From the NCBI GenBank assembly GCA_029212785.1, contig JARGOG010000005.1, positions 9,179 to 73,178 on the forward strand: a stretch of 64,000 nt of DNA. Reading direction: 5' to 3'. The notes under the pieces were generated by a model. That model searched no databases. It saw only the letters and a list, made by a program, of their open reading frames with translations, and was not told the DNA's origin. A program made the translations under genes and the position numbers. How positions within the stretch are numbered: position 1 is the stretch's first letter; each line of letters begins with the position of its first letter. The stretch comes from Thalassobaculaceae bacterium (GTDB lineage Bacteria; Pseudomonadota; Alphaproteobacteria; Thalassobaculales; Thalassobaculaceae). Shown here piece by piece: positions 57,584 through 64,000 of this stretch.

Positions 57584-58834
57584 CTACCGGTTCGCCCGGG
57601 CGACAACCGCTTCGGCCAACACCTGGATCCCGGGGAGTTGGTCCTCCAGCGACGAGTTCTCTGCCTCGTTGTGGCTGATGCCCTCGTCGCAGGGGGTGAA
57701 GAGCAGGACCGAGGGCGCGATCCGGGCGATGTTATAGGCGTCGTGTCCGGCCTGACTGCGCAGTTCCATCAATTCCACGCCCTGGTCGCCGGCCGCCCGA
57801 CGGACCAGATCCTGCAGGTCAGTGTCGAAAACCGGCGTGCCGAAGGTCCAGGCGTCGCCGACCGAAATATCGGTGCGCGAGCGCGTGGCACAGTCGAGCA
57901 GCGTGGCACGGATCTCCTGCTCCATCGCGTCGGTCACCGCCGGGTCGGGCGCGCGGAAATCGACGAACAGGGTCGCCCGGTCGGAGATGATACCGGGCTT
58001 GTTCGGCCATGCCTCCAGGCGGGCGACGGTCGATTTGGCGTCCCTGTCGGCGTATTTCAGGCCGATGCGGTCGACTTCGAGCGCGACCGTCGACGCGCCG
58101 ACGATGGCGTTGCGCCGCCGGTCCATCGGCGTTGGCCCGCTATGGGCGTTCACGCCTTCGACCTCGATGCGCATGCCGCGCGCCAGATAGGTGCCGGTGA
58201 CGAGCCCGAGCTTGATGCCGGCCTCCCAGAGCGCCGGACCCTGTTCGATATGGATCTCGAAATAGCTGTCGAACTCCCGGCCGCCGACCGGCGCATCGCC
58301 GGCATAGCCGATCGCGCTCAACGCCTCGGCGACGGTGGTGCCGTCCTCGTCGGTACGCTCCAGCGCCCAGTCCAGTGCGTGCACGCCGGCGAACACGCCG
58401 GAGCACAGCATCGGCGGCGGGAAGCGTCCGCCTTCCTCGTTGGTCCAGTTCACCACCTCGATCGGCCGCCTGGTTTCGATCCCCTGATCGTCCAGCGCCC
58501 GTAGGATCTCGAGGCCCGAGAGGACGCCGGTGATGCCGTCGAACCGGCCGCCGGCTGCCTGGGTGTCCAGATGGCTGCCGATCACCACGGGCGGCAAGGT
58601 GTCCTCGGTGCCCGCGCGCCGCGCGAACATGTTGCCGAGCCTGTCGATGGTCAGGCCATAGCCCGCGTCGGCGCACCACTTGGCGAACAGATCGCGAACC
58701 TCACCATCGGCCGGACTGAGCGTCAGGCGGGCGAGGCCGCCGCGCGGCCCCTTGCCGATCTCGGCCGACGCCATCAGGGTCGACCAGAACCGTTCGCCGT
58801 CGATCGCGATCGCGTTGCGGGCCATTGCTGTCAT
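57584..58834 (-). CDS. Zn-dependent hydrolase, N-carbamoyl-L-amino acid hydrolase/allantoate amidohydrolase family (M20)
   Basis: VVIGSHLDTQAAGGRFDGITGVLSGLEILRAL; NWTNEEGGRFPP; HIEQGPALWEAG. Confidence 0.92.
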   Translation of the reverse strand: MTAMARNAIAIDGERFWSTLMASAEIGKGPRGGLARLTLSPADGEVRDLFAKWCADAGYGLTIDRLGNMFARRAGTEDTLPPVVIGSHLDTQAAGGRFDGITGVLSGLEILRALDDQGIETRRPIEVVNWTNEEGGRFPPPMLCSGVFAGVHALDWALERTDEDGTTVAEALSAIGYAGDAPVGGREFDSYFEIHIEQGPALWEAGIKLGLVTGTYLARGMRIEVEGVNAHSGPTPMDRRRNAIVGASTVALEVDRIGLKYADRDAKSTVARLEAWPNKPGIISDRATLFVDFRAPDPAVTDAMEQEIRATLLDCATRSRTDISVGDAWTFGTPVFDTDLQDLVRRAAGDQGVELMELRSQAGHDAYNIARIAPSVLLFTPCDEGISHNEAENSSLEDQLPGIQVLAEAVVARANR

Positions 58835-59808
58835 CCTCCTCGCTCGAAGCTCGCATCGATCCGGCGGACCAGATCGGCGTCCAGCGGCCCGCGGGTTTCC
58901 GCCGCCAGAGCCATCTCCAGTTCATGTCGGTTCTTGACGCCGAGCACGACAGTGTCGACGCCGGCCATGGTCAGTGCGTAACGGTGGGCCAGATCGGCCG
59001 GATCTTCGCCGATCTCGGCGGCCAGTTTGCGCCAGCCGACGGCGCGCCGGTAGTCCAGCATTTCCGGATGGTCGTCGGGCAGCGGCCGGTCGATCTCGGT
59101 GGAGAGCGCGCCGGCCTGGACCGCCTTGATGCCAAGCACGCCGACCCCGTTGGCCTTGGCGGTGGCGATGACCTCGCGCTGCTTCGTCGGGCCGTCGTAG
59201 AACTTCAGTGCGCCCGGACTGTCGATCGGATTGGAGATCGCCTGGACAGCGGCCGGTGCGGGGCTCTCGCCGAGCAGCTTGATGATTGCGTCCGGCTGGC
59301 CGATCCCGGTCAGGCCCCAGGCGCCGATCAACCCTTCGGCCACGAATTTCTCGAAGACCGGCCGCACGGTCCCGCAGAACACGGAGTAGGGCGTGACCCG
59401 GACCGGAGCGTCGGGATGTCCGCGCATCGGGTGGTCATCGGGAGCGACGTTGGAATGCAGGAAGAACAGGTCGATTTGCTGCAGTTTCATCAGTTCGAGG
59501 CTGCGGGCGATCGACTGCCGCAGCCGAGCCTCGATCTCCGCCGGCGGCGTGCCGCCGAGCAGGCATTTGGTGGTCACCCGCACGCCGGACGGCAACCGCC
59601 CGCCGAAGACTTCTCCGATCACCGATTCCGCCTCGCCATCGCCATAGCGCGGCGCCATGTCGAGAAGGGTAATGCCGCCATCGACCGCGGCCTTCACCGT
59701 CGCGACGCATTCTTCCCTGGTCGTCTTGCCCCAGAGGTGGCCGATCCCGCCGCCGCCGAGGGTGAGGGCGCTGACCGGCCCGAGCGGACCGAGGGTGCGC
59801 TGCTGCAT
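58831..59808 (-). CDS. Aldo/keto reductase
   Basis: LTLGGGGIGHLWGKTTREECVATVKAAVDGGITLLDMAPRYGDGEAESVIGEVF; 4-nt overlap with downstream hydrolase. Confidence 0.9.
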   Translation of the reverse strand: MQQRTLGPLGPVSALTLGGGGIGHLWGKTTREECVATVKAAVDGGITLLDMAPRYGDGEAESVIGEVFGGRLPSGVRVTTKCLLGGTPPAEIEARLRQSIARSLELMKLQQIDLFFLHSNVAPDDHPMRGHPDAPVRVTPYSVFCGTVRPVFEKFVAEGLIGAWGLTGIGQPDAIIKLLGESPAPAAVQAISNPIDSPGALKFYDGPTKQREVIATAKANGVGVLGIKAVQAGALSTEIDRPLPDDHPEMLDYRRAVGWRKLAAEIGEDPADLAHRYALTMAGVDTVVLGVKNRHELEMALAAETRGPLDADLVRRIDASFERGG

Positions 59809-59916
59809 GTTTCTCTCCCGGAGTGTTCTGTGTGCGTCTTTTGTATCCGCCAAAGCTAGCAGGCTGGACCGGCGCGGGTGTACCCTCTGAAAAAATAGAG
59901 AATAAGGGAGGATGAC

Positions 59917-60810
59917 ATGAGTAATGCAGCTTTGTCGGAGGCTGGAGGTCTGCAGGCCCGTCCGCTCACCTCGGTGGTCGGCGCCGAGATCACCGGCATC
60001 GACCTCGGCGATGTCAGCGATGCTCATTTCGCCTTCGTGCGCGAAGCCTTCGACCGCTTTGCCGGGTTGCTGTTCCGCGACCAGGACCTGACGCCGGATC
60101 AGCTCGTGGCGTTTAGCCGGCGGTTCGGCGATCTCGACCACGCCCCGGTGATGGAAAACGGCCGCACCGCTGTGCCGGGCCTGCCGGAGGTCTATCTCGT
60201 CTCCAACATCAAGGGGTCGGACGGCAAGGAGATCGGCAGCCTCGGCTCCGGCGAAGCGGTCTGGCACACGGACATGTCCTACCTCGCCGCCCCGCCGGAC
60301 ATCTCGATGCTGCATGCGATCGAGGTGCCGCCGGCCGGCGGCGATACCTGGCTCTGCGGTATGAACGCCGCCTACCAGGCGCTGCCGGAGGACCTCAAGC
60401 GCCGGGTCGAAGGGCTTCGGATCAAGCATGACGGTACCTATAATTCCGGTGGCTATGTGCGCCAGGGCGTGACCCCGACCGACGACCCGCGCGAGAGCCC
60501 CGGTACCTATCATCCGGTGGTGATCGCCCATCCCCATACCGGTCAGCCGCTGCTTTATCTCGGCCGTCGTCGAATGGCGCATATCGAGGGGCTGGGCCTG
60601 GCGGAGTCGGAGGCGCTGCTGGACGAGCTGTGGTCCTACGCCACCCAGGAGAAGAGCGCCTACCGCCACAACTGGCGGATCGGCGACGTGCTGATGTGGG
60701 ACAACCGGGCGACCATGCACCGCCGCGACCCGTTCGACGCCTCGGCGCGTCGTCTGATGCGCCGCACCCAGGTGAAGGGCGCGACCAAGCCGGTAGCGTA
60801 TACGGGATAA
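59917..60810 (+). CDS. TauD/TfdA family dioxygenase
   Basis: VVGAEITGIDLGDVSDAHFAFVREAFDRFAGLLFRDQDLTPDQLVAFSRRFGDL; WHTDMSY; DVLMWDNRATMHRRDPFD. Confidence 0.93.
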   Translation: MSNAALSEAGGLQARPLTSVVGAEITGIDLGDVSDAHFAFVREAFDRFAGLLFRDQDLTPDQLVAFSRRFGDLDHAPVMENGRTAVPGLPEVYLVSNIKGSDGKEIGSLGSGEAVWHTDMSYLAAPPDISMLHAIEVPPAGGDTWLCGMNAAYQALPEDLKRRVEGLRIKHDGTYNSGGYVRQGVTPTDDPRESPGTYHPVVIAHPHTGQPLLYLGRRRMAHIEGLGLAESEALLDELWSYATQEKSAYRHNWRIGDVLMWDNRATMHRRDPFDASARRLMRRTQVKGATKPVAYTG

Positions 60811-60902
60811 GCGCGTGGAAGGGCCGGGGCGCAGCGGACAGCGGGCGCTCACCGATCCGGGTTTTTCGAGTCAGAAACGCAGCACTTCCAAGATAAAGCC
60901 GG

Positions 60903-60921
60903 TAGACTGGGGCGCAGTCTA
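60903..60921. promoter_or_regulatory. Perfect inverted repeat upstream of diguanylate cyclase gene
   Basis: TAGACTG-GGGCG-CAGTCTA. Confidence 0.45.
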
Positions 60922-60963
60922 ATGGATCGGGGCGCCGATCGCTCGAGATCCGATGGAAACGGC

Positions 60964-62802
60964 ATGCCTGGTCGCCTGAGCCTCTATGTTCTGCTCGCCT
61001 GTCTCACCATGGTCGCGAGCCCGGCGGATTGCGGCGAGCGGTCGGCGCTGGGGCCGATTGCGCTCTCCTCGATCGAGAGTGATACGGGCCTGTTGGACCG
61101 ATCTGAATTCCTGGTGGAGACCGGCGCGGGGATGTCGCTGGACGCCGCCCTGCGGTCGCACGGCTGGGAGCTGGCGACGAAGGCTACCTTCAAACGCGGG
61201 CTGACCGAGGCCCAGATCTGGATGCATTTCGCGGTGTTGAACGACTCCGACGAGGCGCGGAAGATCGTCGTCACCCACGACATCATGCGTCTGACCGATT
61301 TCACCGCGTATGCGGTCTTTGAAGACGGACAGACCGAGCGCGCCGACTACGACCCGATGTTGCCCTATGTCGACCGCCCGCTGGCCTATGCCGGACCGGC
61401 GGCGGCGCTGACAGTACCGGCCGGAGAGCGGGCCGAGGTGGTGGTCCGCTTCGGCAACAGTCACCCCATCCCCATTCATCTGAATCTGCGGCTCTGGAGC
61501 GAGAGCGGTTTCGATCGCCATACGGTGGCGAATACGGCGTTCTTCGTCTTCTGGATCGGCTGCCTGGCGACCGCCGCCTGCTTCTGGTTCCTGTACGGCC
61601 TTTTCATGCGCCAGGCCCGGATGATCGTCTACGCGGTCTATATGACGGGGGTCGCCTGTACCTACGTGATCTTCTCCGGGGTCGGCCTGCAGTTGCTGTT
61701 CCCCGGCAATTCCTGGTTCCAGCATCTCGGGTTCAATTGGGCGATGTTTCTGCTGACCGGTTCGGCGTTCGAGTTCGCCCGGCGCCACCTGGACATCGAG
61801 CGCCTGCACCCGCGGCACAATCAGGTCCTGCGGGTCGCCGTGGCGTTTTATGCGATCGCCACGGTCCTGGCATTCCCGACCAAGCTGCCGACGGCCGAGA
61901 CCGCGCTGACCTATTTCTCGCTGATCTCGATGCCGCTCTATATCACCTGGCTGAGTTGGACCGCGTGGCGACGGGACGGGCTGCGATATGCGTCCTGGAT
62001 GGTGGTTGGTTGGGGGTCTGTATCCCTGTCCTCGCTGGTGATCATCTGTGTCAGTGCCGAGTTCATTCCGTTCCTGTCGGTGTCGCATATCTTTGTCGCC
62101 CGGCTGACCTTCGTCGGCATGGTGTTCGAGAGTCTGCTGCTGAGCGCGTCGCTGGCACAGTGGCTGCGCGGTCAGGAAGTGCGCCGCGTGGCCGCCGAAC
62201 ATGCCGCCAGTCGCGATGCGCTGACGGGTCTGCTGAACCGGCGGGGATTCGACAATCAGGTGCTTCATCTGAAGCAGGGCGGATTGTGGCCGGGCAAGCT
62301 TTGGCTGGCGTTGATCGACCTCGACGGCTTCAAGAACATCAACGACACCTTCAGCCACGGGGCCGGTGACTCCGTGCTGACCCATCTCGCCGCCCTGCTG
62401 CGCCGGGAGTTTCGCGCCAACGACGTCACCGCCCGCTTCGGTGGCGAAGAGTTCGTCCTGCTGTTTGAGGCGGAATCGGATGCGGCCGCGCGCAGCGTTG
62501 CCGAGCGGGTGCGCCAGCGCTTCGCGGACACGCCGACGCGCTACGAAGGGGCGATGATCGCCCATACGCTGAGCGCCGGGCTGGTCCGGGTCGCCGCCGG
62601 GCCGAACCGGGACGAAGCGACCCTGATCGCCATGGCCGATACCGCACTCTACGAAGCCAAGCGGGCCGGTCGGAACCGGGTGCGGGCCTATTCCGATATC
62701 CCGGATGTGGGACCGCAGGACGGCCAGGGCGATGCGATCAACCCGGAGCCGGCGCCCCTGAATGCGCCGCCGGCACTCGACGCGGTTATTGTGCGTAGCT
62801 GA
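60964..62802 (+). CDS. Diguanylate cyclase with 7TMR-DISM sensor module
   Basis: Signal peptide, DISMED2-like extracellular region, ~7 TM helices, GGDEF domain with active GGEEF; longer start at 60922 possible. Confidence 0.9.
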   Translation: MPGRLSLYVLLACLTMVASPADCGERSALGPIALSSIESDTGLLDRSEFLVETGAGMSLDAALRSHGWELATKATFKRGLTEAQIWMHFAVLNDSDEARKIVVTHDIMRLTDFTAYAVFEDGQTERADYDPMLPYVDRPLAYAGPAAALTVPAGERAEVVVRFGNSHPIPIHLNLRLWSESGFDRHTVANTAFFVFWIGCLATAACFWFLYGLFMRQARMIVYAVYMTGVACTYVIFSGVGLQLLFPGNSWFQHLGFNWAMFLLTGSAFEFARRHLDIERLHPRHNQVLRVAVAFYAIATVLAFPTKLPTAETALTYFSLISMPLYITWLSWTAWRRDGLRYASWMVVGWGSVSLSSLVIICVSAEFIPFLSVSHIFVARLTFVGMVFESLLLSASLAQWLRGQEVRRVAAEHAASRDALTGLLNRRGFDNQVLHLKQGGLWPGKLWLALIDLDGFKNINDTFSHGAGDSVLTHLAALLRREFRANDVTARFGGEEFVLLFEAESDAAARSVAERVRQRFADTPTRYEGAMIAHTLSAGLVRVAAGPNRDEATLIAMADTALYEAKRAGRNRVRAYSDIPDVGPQDGQGDAINPEPAPLNAPPALDAVIVRS

Positions 62803-63247
62803 GCGGCAGGCGGGTGGAGAACTTGATCTCCTCCATCGCGAAATTCGAACTCACATCCATCAGCGGGACCGCGGTGATCAGACGCTTGTAGATCGCGTCG
62901 TAGGTGGCGATATCCGGCACGACGACCTTGAGCACATAGTCGATATCGCCGCTCATCCGGTAGACCTCGACGATCTCGTCGATATCCTCGACCGTGCGGG
63001 CGAACTGCTCCAGCCACTCCATGTCGTGGCGGTTGGTTCGGACCCGCACGATGACCGTGACGCCGAGCGCGATCTTCTCGCGGTCCAGCAGCGCCACTCG
63101 ACGGCGGATCACCCCATCCTTCTCCAGGCGCTGGATCCGGCGCCAGCACGGCGTGGTCGACAGCCCGACCGCCTCGGCGATCTCGGCCAATGCCAGCCCC
63201 GCGTCATCCTGTAGAAGGTTCAGTATTTTATGATCTACGTAATCCAT
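62786..63247 (-). CDS. Lrp/AsnC family transcriptional regulator
   Basis: DYVDHKILNLLQDDAGLALAEIAEAVGLSTTPCWRRIQRLEKDGVI. Confidence 0.95.
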   Translation of the reverse strand: MDYVDHKILNLLQDDAGLALAEIAEAVGLSTTPCWRRIQRLEKDGVIRRRVALLDREKIALGVTVIVRVRTNRHDMEWLEQFARTVEDIDEIVEVYRMSGDIDYVLKVVVPDIATYDAIYKRLITAVPLMDVSSNFAMEEIKFSTRLPLSYAQ

Positions 63248-63248
63248 A

Positions 63249-63262
63249 GTAAAATATTCTAC
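63249..63262. promoter_or_regulatory. Lrp/AsnC-type autoregulatory site candidate
   Basis: GTAAAATATTCTAC imperfect palindrome directly upstream of the Lrp start codon. Confidence 0.4.
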
Positions 63263-63349
63263 AGATCGACCGAGATATTACAATAAAAGCAAACTACTTC
63301 GCGGTGAATGCAGGCACAATTGGCTCAGCCCGTTGAGAAGGAGACCGTC

Positions 63350-63583
63350 ATGCGTCTGTTCACCCAGCATCCCGAGAGTGTCGGCGAGACCTATGTCGAG
63401 CATTTCGGCATGGCGAGCGGCTTCGGCGCCCGCATGATCCTCGGCGGGTTCGCCTGCATGGTGCACGGCGTGCTGCCGTTCCTGTTCACCAAGACCGGCA
63501 GCCGGATCATTACCGATCTGCATGGCCGCATGGTCACCCAGCGCAGCCGCCACGCCGCGTCGGACAGCCGCCAGACCGCCTGA
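63350..63583 (+). CDS. Small DUF6356-like protein
   Basis: MRLFTQHPESVGETYVEHFGMASGFGARMILGGFACMVHGVLPFLFTKTGSRIITDLHGRM. Confidence 0.75.
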   Translation: MRLFTQHPESVGETYVEHFGMASGFGARMILGGFACMVHGVLPFLFTKTGSRIITDLHGRMVTQRSRHAASDSRQTA

Positions 63584-63589
63584 CCTCTC

Positions 63590-63946
63590 TCAGTCGAAGA
63601 TCGACAGGATGAGCGGGTAGGACTTCCCGAGAAAGACCGTGTGGTCGCGATGGTCCGCGAGGCCGTCGCCTGTATTGGGGTGGATGAAGACGTCCAGGCC
63701 GCCCCGGTTGAGAGCGAGCCAGGGCAGGATCTCCGCCAACTGATCCGGCGCGAAGGCGATCTGATAGCTCCACATCGGATGCGGGCCCACCGGCTTCTCA
63801 TGGAACCGGCCCATCTCGGCCAACGGAAATGCCTCCTCGACGCGCCCGTAAAGGTCACGCGCCGCCGCGGCCGTCTCCGCGCCGAAATAGACATGGGCGT
63901 GCCAACTGTCGATCGCATCGATGCCGGTCTTGGGTGTTTCGCTCAT
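63590..63946 (-). CDS. DOPA 4,5-dioxygenase family protein
   Basis: WHAHVYFGAETAAAARDLYGRV...GPHPMWSYQIAF...DVFIHPNTGDGLADHRDHTVFLG. Confidence 0.88.
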   Translation of the reverse strand: MSETPKTGIDAIDSWHAHVYFGAETAAAARDLYGRVEEAFPLAEMGRFHEKPVGPHPMWSYQIAFAPDQLAEILPWLALNRGGLDVFIHPNTGDGLADHRDHTVFLGKSYPLILSIFD

Positions 63947-64000
63947 AGCATCCCCTTTCCTTCGATCCGCCGAGCCTAGCCGATTTCGCCGTCGGACGGA

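Overview
This is a 64 kb, GC-rich, densely coding bacterial chromosome segment. Gene content and order (glnE, DUF1285-NUDIX-CCA operon, YrhK/PAS_5 families, TIGR02186-TauE) suggest an alphaproteobacterium, probably Rhodospirillales-like; this is inference. Most of the window is ordinary housekeeping, metabolic and transport genes. I see no transposase, integrase, prophage, CRISPR array, rRNA or recognisable defence or toxin-antitoxin operon. One tRNA gene is present (CAT anticodon, elongator tRNA-Met-like, 44779-44855). The most unusual local structures are: (1) a tRNA-Met gene whose first 10 nt overlap the 3' end and stop codon of mnmA, with a near-consensus promoter and a perfect 9-bp inverted repeat inside the mnmA coding end; (2) a degenerate copy of the tRNA 3' end about 1.2 kb downstream, bracketing a MORN-repeat gene; (3) a cspA-led cluster of very small proteins, with an array of ~14-nt self-complementary tandem units between two of them; (4) a MoxR/DUF58/BatA-DUF4159/amidotransferase-like operon with degenerate VWA-type motifs; (5) several clean palindromic operators in divergent regulator/target intergenic regions (LysR/wrbA, MerR/MFS, IclR/acyl-CoA dehydrogenase, Lrp); (6) two dispersed REP-like hairpin families. 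Uncharacterised proteins at 5479-6546 and 9596-9931 are the main orphan CDSs. I did not find one unmistakable new system; items 1-3 are the best candidates for follow-up. All family calls come from reading motifs by eye, with no database search.
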